Source: Mytilus californianus (lineage: Eukaryota; Mollusca; Bivalvia; Mytilida; Mytilidae). From it: DNA of 64,000 bases. This document shows positions 1-13,959 of this stretch, piece after piece. The stretch lies in NCBI RefSeq assembly GCF_021869535.1, contig NW_026262712.1, positions 47,350,884-47,414,883 on the forward strand, read 5' to 3'. The position numbers were made by a program, and so were the translations under genes. Every line of letters begins with the position of its first letter. Positions within the stretch are counted from its first letter, which is position 1. The notes under the pieces were generated by a model. It was not told where the DNA came from. It searched no databases and was given only the letters and a program-made list of their open reading frames with translations.

Positions 1-415
1 CATCTTGCCCACAAATGCAACTAAAGGGACATTACTCAAGGACTGTAAAAGTGACGCCACCCAAATTCGAACTTGATCTGAGTTTTCTGGTAATAAGCAT
101 TGTGTATAAGCTTCATAACATTTGGTTGAAGCAAACTAAAGTTAAAGAACGGAAACCAATCGTGTAGAGATCATGAATTGGTCGGGATCATCGAATAGAT
201 ATTCATTTAGTGGTCGGGTTGAAGTCGTGAAGAAGTCCTTAAGGAGTCGTAAATGGTCGAGTTGGAGTCGTGTACGATCTAATAGCGGTCGGATAGCAGT
301 CGTAAACAGGCCCGATCAAAGATTTGGTTACGCTTGGTCGTGGAAATTTGGTCAATCGGGATTATCGAGTTGATCTGATCGGCAGTGTGAACCTAGCTTA
401 ACCCATCAATATGAA
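1..415 (+). repeat. GGTCG/AGTCGT-rich dispersed repeat end
   Basis: Short motifs ggtcg and agtcgt recur about a dozen times from 178 to 385, and the block ends 'gatcggcagtgtgaaccta'. The bias gives an open frame (173-373, plus) without real coding features. It resembles the end of a DNA-transposon-like mussel repeat. Confidence 0.55.
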
Positions 416-953
416 AATGTCAGTACAAAAGGTTTTTTTTTAATAACTGTATGGTAAAATATTAAATCCATTTTGTTTTATTAATTCATGTCACATAATT
501 TGATTTCATTAAAAATATTTCCTTTATATTGTTTTTTTTTATATGATTCATCGTAACCGACCTTGAAACGAGAAGGATGTTGTCAAGCTGGAATTGATAA
601 TTGTTGAGAATTGTTTAAAAGTATTTTTGCAGGAAAAACATTGTTTTCCTGTAATTCGGAAATTAAAGTTGATTAGTTTGCCCTAAATCTGTTTCCTGAA
701 AATTAGAACTTTAGTTTTATTATAATTTTCACTTTATTTTATATCATTTTTATCATGGATATTTCGGAAATAGCTATATATATAGCTCACGTATAAACCG
801 ATTGGGAATTAAAACGGCCATTTTAATCTTAATAGCTGATAAAAGACTTAAAAATATATAGTCATGTTTCGACTCATCCACTGCGGTAAATTTGGTACTG
901 TTCAGATAATTTGCATGCAGCCAATTAAGATCTGTTCAGATTGTTGTCTAGGT

Positions 954-1041
954 TAGTCTATGGAAAGGTATATACTATGAAATTTAGAGCGAGGGGCTTG
1001 CCCCGAGCTCTTAATTTCATAGTATATACCTTTTCATAGAC
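954..1041. repeat. Near-perfect long hairpin
   Basis: Arms 'gtctatggaaaggtatatac tatgaaattta' and its inverse pair over about 40 bp with one or two mismatches. The turn is GC-rich (gaggggcttgcccc). Variants of the arm ('gtatgtactatgaaaattag') recur near 2130, suggesting a small mobile foldback. Confidence 0.8.
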
Positions 1042-1045
1042 TATC

Positions 1046-4000
1046 CAATTTAGCACATATTTACAACTCGAGTTATCTTTTAATTGGTCTATTGATAGTT
1101 TATTTTGGCTGACTACTTGTATCACAGGTGTTTGTAAAACGGAGCTCATTAACGAAGTTTTGTAAATCTACTCACTAGTACCATTGTAAAATATGTGATT
1201 TCAAAAGGCCCTTCACTCCAGAATGAAAAGATGGTAGCTGCTGGTGTAAGTATGTATACTGATATAAAGCGGCGTTTTACTATACATGTTCTTCTTACAT
1301 GGTAAGATGACAAAATAAATTGACCAAAAGCAGGCAATAATTAAATTGCAGTGGAAGCTTTACATGTTTTGAAAACATTTTTTTAATTTCACAGTAAAAC
1401 TAAAGCTATAATAGATTTGAAACATATAGATAGTTTGTCCCCATAGATATAGTCTAGCAGATAGGCATTAAAAAGCAACTACTAATAGATCAGAAATTAT
1501 AGGTTTTGTGTTTTGTGTTTTTTTTTTTATTATTTCAAAGTAAAAACTAAAAGATTTATCAGAATATGTTTATATATCTATATAGGTGGCACATTATCTT
1601 CAGACATAATCACAGTTTTTCAATTCATGACATCGTCCTGAACATGCATGAAATATTTGCCACTGGACATTAAGCAACCAATAATCAATAAATCAATCAA
1701 TTCATGACGAAATAGATTACCTTCCTTAAAAAAGTTTAAAAAATTATCACCAAGTTGCTTTAACTTTCCTTCACAAGGTTTCATAGTACACACTTTTCTG
1801 TGTACAAAGTAATTGCATGGATGATACATTATCATAATTTTAAGATATCGTTGTACTCTAATCAAGATATAAAGAACCATATGTATTACCCTTTATTTAA
1901 ATGATAAAATTTGCAATTGTCAAAAACATTTTTTAGATCCAAAGATTTTAATAGCAGGATATTTAAAAATCAACGTGAAAACTAATTACAAACTATTTAA
2001 TTTAATTTGGAACACAGCATTTTATTTCAAAATAGCCAGTGGCAATTTTTGTTTTAAATATCTTGATTACGATACAATGAAATCTTACCCTTGTGGTCAT
2101 TCATGCGTAGTTACTTAGTACACAGGAAAAGTATGTACTATGAAAATTAGAAGGCAAATATAAGCAATTTGATTGGACGAGAAGTTGTAAGTATGTGCTA
2201 ATAGTAGTTAATATATTCATGTAAAATACACTTACATACTAAAAGGTGTTAAAAATCTCTGAACAGTACTGAATTGATTACAAGTCAAATGTCAATTAAA
2301 AAAAAAACAAACTGAAAAATAAATAAAAACTTGAAACATAACTCAACGTTTTTAAGTTAAAACCTTTCAGATGTTCTGCAGAACAAAATGACATTTAAAA
2401 CACTAAAATTCGTTCACTAGTGGCAACATCATGCATTTGTATTTGTTTTTATATTCTATTTGCTAGTAGGTATATATATATTCCAACATCTGTGTTATAT
2501 ATTCTTGATGTCCTTTTAAATTTGGAATTATAATAGTGGGTAATATGTTATATAATCTTATATGAAAGTATTATGTAAAGGTAAAACAGAAACAGTTAAT
2601 ACTTGGTTCATCACATTTTATGTTCAGTAGTTTGTTAATACTTTGAAATTTAATGTCAACGAAGAATAGTAACATTCAGTACCGTACTCAATCAAATTCT
2701 AATTTTTAATAATCATGATAGATAAATAAATACACGGTGATTGCATTCGGGATTACACTGTATTACTCTTTAAGTATTTGAAATATATGCATACAAATAA
2801 TTCATTTAATGAAAATCAGTGTATCCAAAAATGATTCATTTGGACTCCGTTGGATAGGTGACTCATTGGCAAATTTAAGCGACATTATTGAAATATGAAA
2901 ATATCGAATGCTGGCATCATGCTTTTATTTTGAGCGAACCGTGATATTCAAATTACACATTCGATTTCTTTAAAAATCAAAGATAATGGTAAGGAATTAA
3001 ACTGAAGTTGAAATGAGTCAGTGTTAAATTGCACACCAAAACAATTAAAATAATTATATTCAGAACGTTAAAAAATATAAAATGTATTTGTACTTCCTTC
3101 GAAACAAGAGAAAAGGTCAAAAAGTCTCCTGAATGTTTCTTTCTATTTTTAAAGCTCGTACAAACTCTTTGTTTCTGCGGAATAAGACAGTTCTACTGAA
3201 ATATTAACATATGATTCATTTATACAATAATATAAATGTGCCAGTATCAGATATGAATGGCCACTAGAATTAAAAACAGAAAACTACTTTAACAATTGGT
3301 TTGCAACATTTATCCCCTACATGTAGAAGTTTTCATGATAGATCAGAACGATAAGTAAAATAAAACATTGTTTGCTGTCCTATCCTACACCATGATATTT
3401 CTCTGAAAACGTAGAACTGTTCTTAAGTGTGTTAACTATTCAGACAACATCAACAGCTGGAGGAATTTCTGAGAAATATGATTCTGACGAACAGTGGACC
3501 TTCTTCGTGGCAACCATAAGCAAAAATCAAACAAAATCGTTCGTATAAATGAGAAAATAGGTTATAAATTAGTATTGTTGTTATTAGTGCAGTCATGATA
3601 TTTCACGTATAACAGGGAAGCATTTTTACAGAGCGTGATACAATTATGAATGTTTTACTGTAATTTAATGTTAAAAAAAAATTATTTATTGATGTGTACC
3701 ATGTGATGGCGTTTACTTTGTTGATGCATCTCCAATTTTTATGATATTGGTTCTCATATCTTAATTTTTTATGTGAAGCACGCAGTTCTTAAACCAAACG
3801 GCAAAACCAAGAAATATGCTTAGTTATTCAAAAATGTGTTATTTGATCTGGTGGATCTATGAAAATTATAAATTCTTATCAATTTAAAAAAACCGAGTTG
3901 TCATTAAACCTCATAAAATGCGCATTAAAGATATCAATTACTTTTATGAAAAAGATACAACTCCAATTAGCCAGATTTCGTGGGATTTACATTTTGGGAT

Positions 4001-5170
4001 GGAACTATCATGGGAGATATTTGGGACAAATTGAATAAAAATTTTGCGAACAGAAATGCAAAATAACTTCAATGGAAGTTACTACATAGTATAACTTTTG
4101 TAATGTAAAAAACATTGTTTCATCGATATGTACATTATAAAGTGGTGGAAGAAGTTTAGCGGGAAAATTTTGAGAAATATGGGAATTTTGTACGAAATTG
4201 GGAATCAAACTTCTTTAAAACAATCAGATATGAGTATCATTTCAGGTGTCATAAATGCAGATATTCATTTTCAAACATAAGATACGGTGCTTCTTATAAC
4301 AAAGTGGATTATTTGGAAAACTGTCACTTTTGATGGAAAATTACAAAAGAAAAAACTACAGAACTGTTCTATATTAATGCATAACAAAAAGAATTAATGC
4401 TTTAGAGCTTGGAAAAATGTATCAAATTTAAAATAATGGAATAAAATGCCGCGAAATTTCATAAATGATATTGGCGGATTAAGGTCATGGCAGAACATGA
4501 CGTCATACGAAAAGAAAAACTCTCAAGCTGAATGTTATTCCGTTACTTGCACGCTTCAAATTTGGATTACATCGCATTAGAATGGACATTTTAGGTAGTT
4601 AAAATTTTTATCATTTTCATACCTGGAAAAAAAAAAATTTCCGAGGTAAAACGCATATTTTCCGCATATTTTGAATACGCAAACTTGAGTTTGTTTGCCG
4701 TCGTTGATACCTTTGACGTTAAGAACATTAAGTTTACATATCTGATATTACAAAATCATTTTTTTTAAATTTTCAAATTCAAACTATAACGCATATGACG
4801 TTAACACATTATAAGTTATCTACGTTCATATCCGTGAATAGCAAATTTATCCTCGGTCTTAGTTCGAATCTGGCAATTTTAGGGAAATTCGAGCACAACG
4901 TGTAACGTGAAAGCAACGTCAAAGTAAACTTGAAACAGGTACTCGAAGATACAGTGAGCGTGTACAATCAACGGCTTGCAAAACCGTTTAAGTTTAATCG
5001 ATTTTTAAGAGTGTAAAGTGTAATGAATTTCAAAACTTAAAATTTCATATTATCAGTTTGATTTCTTGAAATATTACTGATATCTGCTCAAATAATTTAT
5101 CTATATGGGAAGGCTCTATTATGGAAAATATATAAATTAAAAACTGTTGTACTGTAACTCGGAAATATAG
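1046..5170. other. Unassigned AT-rich DNA with one dispersed repeat piece
   Basis: 1615-1700 contains 'gaacatgcatgaaatatttg' and 'ccactggacattaagcaacc', a phrase I recognise from many mussel sequences, so this is a short repeat fragment. No gene, splice-framed exon or RNA gene was recognised in the rest. Confidence 0.45.
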
Positions 5171-5267
5171 TGTCGAAGTCTAGAATAACTCTTTATAAAA
5201 AGTGCCAAAGTCTAGAATAACTTTTTATAAAAAGGTGCCGAAGTCTAGAATATCTCTAAACTTCAAA
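5171..5267. repeat. Three tandem copies of a 32-33 bp unit
   Basis: The unit gtgYcRaagtctagaataac plus tttataaaaa occurs at about 5171, 5203 and 5236, the last copy being truncated. Confidence 0.85.
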
Positions 5268-8039
5268 AACGAAAAATTATATCCAAATTATTTCTACGCC
5301 AACTAACCAATATGTCGTGAGTTAATATATATCTCGACCGCATTATTTTTCAAAAAATTTCCTATGAGAGCTTTGAAGTTAATTGAGATTTCAAAAATGT
5401 ATACCGGGCAAACGTCGTTCTCCGGAAAAAATCATGCTCATTATAGCAATTTTTTTTTATTGAAATACACGTAGTTATTCATCATGTACTTAAGGTAGAA
5501 TGGGGTCTAAATTAAAACCGATATAATTGTCCAGTAATTTTGGATGGTGTTAAAAATTGAATTTGCTTAGACAAAAAAGTTTAAAGCTATATAAAACCAA
5601 TATTTTGCTTTCTTTATTTTTTGCTTTTACTCTGCTTGAATTTGACTTATTTTGAGTATTTCTATGTTTGCCATTGGTATGTTTGGTATCAATTTGACAA
5701 AATTGTTGTTGCTTTGTTAATTGGAGAAAATTTGACTTTATATTGTTTTCTATGATAGGTAGCATAGAAATTAGATTCACTTATGTACACATATAGTGAT
5801 GTACATAAAATTTCGTTTAAAAACCTGACTTATGTATCCAATGTGAAGAAAATGGAAAAGTTCAAAATACATTGTTAATTAAGTCCTAACATTAGGTACT
5901 GAATAGAACGCATTACCATAAATCGCAGTATTTCAAATCACAGCAAAAGTCAATCTTTCTAATACATTGTTCATGAAATACAGGTAGTATTTTCAGTATG
6001 TGTTATTGTTATCAGTTAAAAATTCTACATCTAGGAAAACGCATCAAATATAACAAAGTATAGACTACTTCTTGACTAATGAAATACTTCTCTTATGTTT
6101 AAATTTAAAAAAAGCAATTAGCTATGCAATATATCGAAACGAAAACCAAACTTTAAGATACACGAAAAATACTCTAAAAACAAATTGAAAAGAATTGAAA
6201 ACAAACCGTAAAGGAAAAAAATAAATGAACGACTAGAATTTAATATCACAGAGCATAATAAATACATACGAATTTTCTTTAATTTATTATAATCTTAGAC
6301 ATGACAACAAATCTGTAATGAAACATGTACTACGTATTTTCGAGGGTGTTTTGTTTTATGCATAAATGTTGTCATAGTTACTGATATTTCATTGAACTTA
6401 TGCTCATAGTGAAGTTGAACTTTTATTACCAAACACGATCATAAATATACAATGACTTTTTGATCGTTTATAATTGAAGCAATTTTCAACACAATCAAAC
6501 TCATAAATGATTCACGATTATAAAACAATATAACTTTTACCAATCAAAGGGAAATAATTCAAAAATTATTCATTGCAATTGATGCAAATTGCAAAACTTT
6601 GGAAACAAAAAAAATACTATTATATTTAAACTATCAAACAAAATATTAAGTTTGAATCACAGACCAGACCATTACTACAGAATATATATTGTGTTAGCTA
6701 GTCATTACTTACTGTCAGTTATAGGGACATAGTTCAATTATTATATTATTTTAAAATTATAGTATTAAATTATATGTGCCATGTTTGTACTTTAAATGAA
6801 AAATGATTTTATTCAGATTGACTAATATAACTGACAAGTACTTAATTCAATTGAAAAACGAAGATATGTTTTAGATTATCTTAAAAGACATACAAGATAC
6901 AAACGTTTCTGAAAATTTGATAATCAGACTGTCATTGTAACAGGAGATTATTATTTAGTGCAAAATCATGACCTTAATACTTTTAATTACCGAAATAAAA
7001 ATTCCAGATCATAAGGAAATTTACAATTTAACTGACTCCTGTTACAGAATTATATCCAGTAAGTAAAAGGGATGATGTTATTTTCCGATTCCGGAAATTT
7101 AGATACGATCCAGGTAAACTTATCAATCCTTTAAATAAACTTATTCTAAAAGGTTATTAATTCAACACTGTAAAATAAGATCTTTAAATATTGTTTTTAT
7201 TGGTATGAATATTGATTTTGTTACAACAATGTATCACTAAATATTATTGTTATACACATACAATGTATGCACATTCACGTTACTACAATCTGTCGATACC
7301 TTTAATTTGGTATTGCACACAGTCAAACCTTTCTCTGACTGTTAAAGGGGCATTATCTGTCAAATTCATGTTCACCAGTTTGACTGAAATTCTCATATTT
7401 GATTTATAACATACTAAAATGTATGTCAAAAATATAAAAAGTCTAAAATAAACAATTTACGATGCATGGACTCGACAATATGTATCAGCATTTCATGTGT
7501 ATTTTAGTCTAGACCTCATCTAATTAAACATCAAGGTGACCTCAAAAGACTACCGACGGTCATTTAACCCGATAAAAACATAAATATAGATATAAATAGA
7601 TAGCAAACACTTGCAATTGGATTTTTCTAGGTCTGTTTGATTTCATATTGTAGGTTAAAAAATATGTTAATCATCGTTTTTACCTGTATAAGTTTGAGTT
7701 TTTTTGTTGATTGAATCTGTCAATCAAATGGTTAACCCTTGTGTCACGTTCAAAGTTGATATCCTTTTCCTTTTAATAGCTGAACACACCTAATGTATGC
7801 TTAACCTATCTCTAGCTAAGGGGCAAATTAAAGGTCAGATGAATACAGATTCGAATGAGGTCGAATTATTAACTTGCAAGTGAATAATTCCTCAGCGATG
7901 TTTCTTAGCTTATTTTGACAAAATTGAACCAAACTGGCTGCTAAAAGCGAATTATTATAATTCACTATTTCACTTTCATTAATGATTGAACAAACAAAAA
8001 TCGTATTTTTTTTGGTTGTATATCTCGTAGCTAATGCCT
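5268..8039. other. Unassigned AT-rich DNA
   Basis: No gene or recognised repeat. Short open frames at 5550-5780 (minus) and 7212-7409 (plus) lack codon structure or motifs. Confidence 0.4.
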
Positions 8040-8450
8040 CTTTAATGACGTCTTTACACTAGATCCATTGGATGTTGGATGTGTACTGATTGCTATTTTA
8101 GTCTTAGATGCAGGATTGATTTACTAGTTGTTTTTGCTTTGAAACTAGCTGTCAGTAACTGCGAGTACTCTCAGATCTGTACTTTGTGTCTTTTTTTGTT
8201 TTTAAGAATGTATGAGTACCCTGCCACGTCCGGTCTGCGTTTATTTGTTAGATGTCTTTCTACTTGGTTTCGATCTGATGAGTTAAGCCCTTTTCAATTG
8301 ATTTTATAGTTTGTTCTTATGCTGTAATGTTACATCACTGTCCCTAATCAGGAGGATGGTTGGCGCCTTCGAAAATGTTTAACCTCGCCACATTCTATAC
8401 GTGCCTGTCCCAAGTCAGGAGCCTGTAGTACATTGACTTGCTGAAGATAT
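8040..8450 (+). repeat. Family A, 5' two-thirds
   Basis: Landmarks: 'ggatgtgtactgattgctat', 'taccctgccacgtccggtct', 'gatctgatgagttaagccc' and 'cctgtcccaagtcaggagc'. These match the inverse of 41895-42470. Confidence 0.75.
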
Positions 8451-8489
8451 AAACACATTAGAACAAATATCTCAAACAGGTGAAATTTT

Positions 8490-9120
8490 GGAACGGATTG
8501 AAAAAAAAAAACAGATCTAAAAATTCTCGGACATAATGATTTGCGGGGTCAATATTTAAGGTCAAAGACACAATGGATAGAGGAAGGAAAGAAACCATCA
8601 AAATATTTCATGAATTTAGAGACAAAAAATTAGGCAAATAAAGCAATTCCTAAATTAGTTGATGAATCGGGGAAATAAAATTGAAAATTATGCAAAAACA
8701 AATTCTAACTGAGGCCCAAATGTTTTTTTAAATCTATATTTGAAAAAAGAGAAAATACATTACATTAATTTGAATAATGCTATATCCCATAATGATATAT
8801 CAAAACATCCAGAAAGTATGAGAGAGTCCATAGAAGGAAAAATAAAATTTGTAGAGTTGACTAATGCAATTAAAAGAATGAATACTGAGAAAAAACCTTG
8901 ATATGATGGACACGCATATGAATTTTAATTTTTTGGATAGATATAATAGGTAATTGTTTTCATTGATCAATAAAATATGGTTGTAATCAAGTGAAATGTC
9001 TATTACAAAAAAACAAGGTTTTATTACTTGCATCCGTAAAGGTGACAAACCAAAGCAATATATGAAAAATTGGCGACTAATCAGTCAATATTATCAAAGA
9101 TGACTAGACGTGATTTATAC
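8490..9120 (+). pseudogene. LINE (L1/Tx1-like) reverse-transcriptase fossil
   Basis: Broken frames carry two signatures of LINE pol. The endonuclease-RT linker reads KTQWIEEGKKPSKYFMNLE (R/K-x-x-W-x-E-E-G-x-x-x-T/S-K-Y-F). The RT start reads GFITCIRKGDKPKQYMKNWR, then LIS. Stops and frame changes interrupt both. Nothing of the catalytic core or 3' end is recognisable downstream. Confidence 0.7.
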
Positions 9121-9199
9121 CTAGTAGATTTATTGGTGAAAATACTAGAATCATTAAGATTATATCTGATTAATTCCCCTACACTACAGGAGGATTTCT

Positions 9200-9352
9200 T
9201 ATTGTTGAGTTGCGAGTTAAAACGTCGAATAGTGAGTTACAAAAATCGGGTTGCGAATTATAAAAATCAAGTTGCGAGTTAAAAAAAGTCGAGTTGTGGG
9301 TTTCAAAAGTCGAACTGCGAGTTTAAAAAAAAGTCGAGTTGCGAAATAAGAA
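9200..9352 (+). repeat. Six decaying tandem units (about 25 bp)
   Basis: Variants of 'gtcgagttgcgagttaaaaa' are repeated with unequal poly-A length. It directly follows the LINE fossil, so it could be that element's 3' UTR array or the spread of a short 3' motif. Confidence 0.75.
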
Positions 9353-10169
9353 AGTTTTAAATGTTTAAAAAAAAAGTAAATGATTTATATTACTGATAAA
9401 TAAGCGGACGGCAATTTAAATTATGAATGCAGGCCTTGCAGTTTTCTTTTGAAAATTGAATGAGTCTATTTATTGGTTGTGTTGACGCAACTTTCAACAC
9501 TGTACGCTATATAATTGCTGCCAGTTTTTAGTGATGGAGGAATTCGGAGTACCCGAAGAAAACTACCACTCTCCGGAAGGAAAACTGATATTCTTAATCA
9601 ATTACGATTGGAGTAGAACGCACCTTGCTACGCTCAAAACCTCAGTTAATATATATTCTGTCCTGAATAAATGAAATTTATTCTGTCCCTCGTCTGAGTT
9701 GAAACATATTATCGAGCTGTATTCAATTATTATCTACCCTTTTGTTGTTTCAATGCTAAACATATTGAAATTCTGCAGAGCATTTACAGCCTTTCCCCGA
9801 GTACTCTTATATTTGACAATTCTGTACTAGATGGAGATTTACTACATGCACTGCTAAAATGATTTCCCGAAAACAAGTTTTTAAATAAAGATATTTAGTT
9901 AAAACAAAACCTTTTAGGGTGCGCTTGACTTGTGCATTTAATTAAATACAGATGTTTCTGACAAAGTCTTGATTCCTCTGGAACATGATATATTTGTTCC
10001 TTAAACTTGATTTCAGACCTATTTGCTACATGATTTTTTAATGAACACATGCACCTACTTATTTGTCAATGAATAACAACGAAAGATTGTGTAAATTTGC
10101 CACACAGACCCCGTCACACTTGCATATTTCCGTAACCCTCAGAAACCGCTTTAGTTAAAAGCAAGGTTA
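9353..10169. other. Unassigned DNA
   Basis: Nothing recognised on either strand. Confidence 0.35.
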
Positions 10170-10547
10170 ACTTGTTGTATTGTTACACCACTGTCCCAGG
10201 TTAGAAAGGGGGGGGGGTTTAGCGCCAGCAAACTCGATTGATCCCGCTATATACATTCTGTATGTGCCTGTCCCAAGTCAGGAGCCTGTAATTTAGTGGT
10301 TGTCATTTGTTGCTGTATATCAAATTTGTTTTTCGTTCATTGTTTTGTACATAAATCAGGCCGTTAGTTTTCTCGTTTGAATTGTTTATCATTTATCATA
10401 TCGGGGCCTTTTATAGCTGACTATGCGGTATGGGTTTTGCTCATTGTTGAAGGCCGTACGGTGGACTATAGTTGTTAACCTCTATGTGATTTGGTCTCTG
10501 GTGGAGAGTCGTCTCATTGGGAATCGTACCACGTCTTCTTATTGTTA
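10170..10547 (+). repeat. Family A, 3' two-thirds
   Basis: From 'gttacaccactgtcccagg' through 'cctgtcccaagtcaggagcc', 'aaatcaggccgttagttt', 'gctgactatgcggtatgggt' and 'gttgaaggccgtacggtgga' to 'cgtaccacgtcttcttatt'. It includes a run of ten G at about 10208-10217. Confidence 0.85.
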
Positions 10548-10804
10548 TATTAAACGACACCTTGATAATATATTTTAAAATAAATATACTCATATCAGAT
10601 CTATTCCATTTTTATGAACCGGAAATCTACATTGCAGTTGACCGCAGATAATGGCGTGTAAAATTTTCAGGGAAGTCGAACTTCTCTGCTGAAGGTTTAT
10701 GACCACTTCTGTTGGTCTGTGTTTTACGAAATATTCAAAATGTAACAATATATAAACAGCAAAAATGCTGAATAAAAGGGACGTGCCATTTTGTAGATAT
10801 ACCA

Positions 10805-11070
10805 CGGGGACACGTCGTTATTACCGGGTCTGTACTAACATGAGCAACACGACGGGTGCCACATGTGGAGCAGAATCTGCTTACCCTTGCGGGGCACCTG
10901 AGATCACCCCCTGTTTTTGGTGGGGTTCGTGTTGCTCAGTCTTTAGTTTTTTATGTTGTGTTTTGTGTACTATTGTTTGTCTGTTTGTCTTTTTCTTTTT
11001 TAGCCATGGCGTTGTCAGTTTATTTTCGACTTATGAGTTTGAATGTCCTTCTGGTATCTTTCGCCTCTCT
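10805..11070 (+). repeat. Family B: 5'-truncated Penelope-like 3' tail
   Basis: Matches the inverse of 18171-18420 ('atgagcaacacgacgggtgc', 'ggttcgtgttgctcagtctt', 'gccatggcgttgtcagttta', 'ggtatctttcgcctctcttt'), which there follows RT coding sequence. The apparent 132-codon open frame over it is carried by the repeat. Confidence 0.8.
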
Positions 11071-13817
11071 TTAACAGCAATAACATGTAGTTTTTCATTG
11101 CATTCAAAATTTGTACAGAAAATCAACATACTTTACTACAGAGATTTTCGTTGTAACATTTGAAACATAGATTACTCACTTGTTTGTCCATGTTGTGCTA
11201 GCGTTTATTGTTTACAAAAAGTCATAAACAACCTTTAAATAAAAAAAACTTGCTGATTCAAGAAAGTGGAACGCAGTCTATAATGTGTACTTGAATAATT
11301 CCATATTTATACTTGTTTTAACTAACACCTTTATTTAAAAACTTGTTAAGGGAATAATTTCTAGCACTGCATGTAGTAATTCTCCATCTTTAAGTACAAA
11401 ATAGTCAAATAAAAGAGAACACGGGGAAGGCTGTAAATGTTCTATAAAATGCTTGTAAACAACAAAAGGGTACATAAACACAGCTAGATTATTTGTTTCA
11501 ACTCAGACGTGTTATTTTTTTTATCCTTTTGAAAGAGACTTTCATTTTGATCAAAGACGATTTGACAAAGTTGTCGATGTTTAAAACACTTTAGCCACAT
11601 ATTGACTTATATAATGACGACACCGCATACGCCGATGACGGAATGTTGGATCGCTATGTTTCGCTTCCACGACAAAATATCTCAAGCTCGAAAAAAATTC
11701 ATAAATCTGTCAGGCGTGATGGGCTCATTAGTTCGATAATAATGAATTTTTCTTCCCATGGCCTGACAATTTTGAATACTTTAATACTATCGTGTCTTTT
11801 GATATATTAGGACTCTAATCTCATTGTATTGTTGGCTTTAAATACTCAAAAAATTACGCCCTTTTGCAGTTATGGCTTTTGCGTAGAAGGCAAGTACAAA
11901 ACACTACTGCGTTATATCCCATCGGCTCTTGTTGATTTTAAACTGGTCTATGACCCTCAACTGCTAAAACCACTAGTTACTGTTACTAATGTTAGCTAAA
12001 TATTATACAGTATCATTTATCATAACTGGTTATGAAGCAAAATTGATTCACAATTTCTATAATTGTTTTATGTATAACGGCTGAAAGCCTAACATGTTTA
12101 TGTATGCTACTAAATAAATGTAGTTATGCGTATTCCTACAACTGACAACAACCCATTAGCTTAAGACCTCCTCAAGTGAATAAGCTCTCTTAATTAAAAG
12201 TCAAGTCACAAATCATATGTATTATGTAAAGACAAGATCAGAATTTGAATGTTTATTCATTAAAGGAAAATTTTCAAATCAAAAGAAACAGCACACTTCA
12301 CACTATGTAAAACATATATTTCATAAGTGAAAATGTTCTTACATAGCAATACAATTTACAAAAACCATTATGCATAGTCTGTGTCAGTTCTATAATTCTT
12401 CAAAAATATAATATAAAAAATTCACAGTTCATGTTTGGTAGCTCCTTTTTATACCATCACTTTGTTACAGTCACATGAACAATTTTTACCACTTTTTTGG
12501 TCACCGCCAATTTATTCACTCCAATTTGTGTCATTTACCTTATTAATGATTTGTTTCACGTTAAGCTTGAACTGAAGAATCAAGTCACATATGTAAATGC
12601 ACAATGAACAGACAAAATTGTGAATATTTACTAATGACACGTTGTGCAACATACAACTTATCAGTAAAAACTGTCCTTAACTACCATTAGTAAATCACAC
12701 AATAAAATTTACAAAAACCATTATGTAACATAAAATGGTGTTATTATACCACATCTTCTTATTTCTATTTACATATGGACCAGATAATTTGACATGCGAT
12801 AACACATATACTACACAACTTAGTCCAAGGCACTAGCAATCAAATATAAAAAAAACTACCAGCTCAAGTGAGAGGAACTGAAAGTTTATGATCTGTGACC
12901 CGACCATTCATTGGTTTGCATCAATAATTTGAATCTTCTATAGTCGTGAACATTTGATTTAAACCAAATGTGAAGAATAACGTATAAGACAATGCATGTT
13001 TTCCATAATTAAAGATAATAAGGCAAGTAAAAAAGAATACACCATACAAACAAAATTAAAAACCCCAGTCATGTTACTGATAGCTCATACAGTAAGATGT
13101 ATAGAAACGCGTTTGTTATTCAGACATGACTCGTTTGTCTCTATAAATAGCTGTTAGACATACATGGTATACTTAAACTATGACCTTATATCTGGAGACT
13201 TCTCATCAACATGATGGCAAATATTTGTTTAATATTCTATCAAAATATGATCGTCTTAACGGAAAGCCGTCCATATATATATATATATAAAAAAAAGAAT
13301 TTCTGGTGGTGTGTGAGGTCTAACTTGTATGATATATACAATAGGTCATACTGCTTAATCAATTGCAGATCCAGTTGAAAATTTGAGGATTTTTGAAACG
13401 TCTGTAGCTATGCCTTCAAAGTGACATATTGATACGGCCTGTAAGGCAAACAGGATCCATTGCAACATTTTTGTAGCATCTTATTCCCTTACTATAGAAA
13501 GTACAGAGAAGGCTAATAAAAAATTAACTAGCAAGAATTCATGAGCACTAATAAAAAATTCTCTAGTAATTTGTATCAACTATCAACTGCATTTGATTAT
13601 AAGTATGTTCCTGTAATAAGCTTATCATCGAAAAAAATTTGAGAATTGTCTTGCAAGGCTATCAGTTTGTATATAAAAGAGGCGGAAGATATCAATAACA
13701 TTAACGCTTTCAATTTTATTACACCATAATCGCTTCCTTAATCTAAAATGATTTCGAAATTTAAAACTACAGCAAATTAAAATAAATCAATATACGTATT
13801 TTCATGCCAATACCTAA
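11071..13817. other. Unassigned AT-rich DNA
   Basis: No gene recognised. The phrase 'tttacaaaaaccattatg' occurs twice (about 12356 and 12711) and a family A end ('taccacatcttcttatttct') lies near 12748. A short (TA)n run is near 13273. Confidence 0.4.
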
Positions 13818-13879
13818 TTACTGACAAGTAGGATGGTGATACCCTAGGGGACTAACAGTCCACCAGCAGAGATATCCAC

Positions 13880-13959
13880 TCAATGGTAGTAATAAATGAA
13901 GTAAAAAAAATCCTGACAACGCCATGAAAAAAAAAAAATAAAGCAAAACAAAAGAAAAC
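13880..13959 (-). repeat. Family B scrap
   Basis: 'cctgacaacgccatgaaaa' followed by an A-rich run matches the inverse of the family B 3' tail. It abuts the end of the pseudogene. Confidence 0.5.

Noticed and set aside
173-373. 66-codon Ser/Arg-rich frame
   Set aside because: It arises from the GGTCG/AGTCGT motif bias of the repeat rather than from selection on codons.
9200-9352. CRISPR-like regular repeats
   Set aside because: Units are contiguous and variable with no unique spacers, and the DNA is clearly animal.
10765-11163. 132-codon plus-strand open frame with Cys-rich and hydrophobic stretches
   Set aside because: It lies over a family B repeat tail and the same peptide recurs inversely at 18215-18403, so it is repeat-derived.
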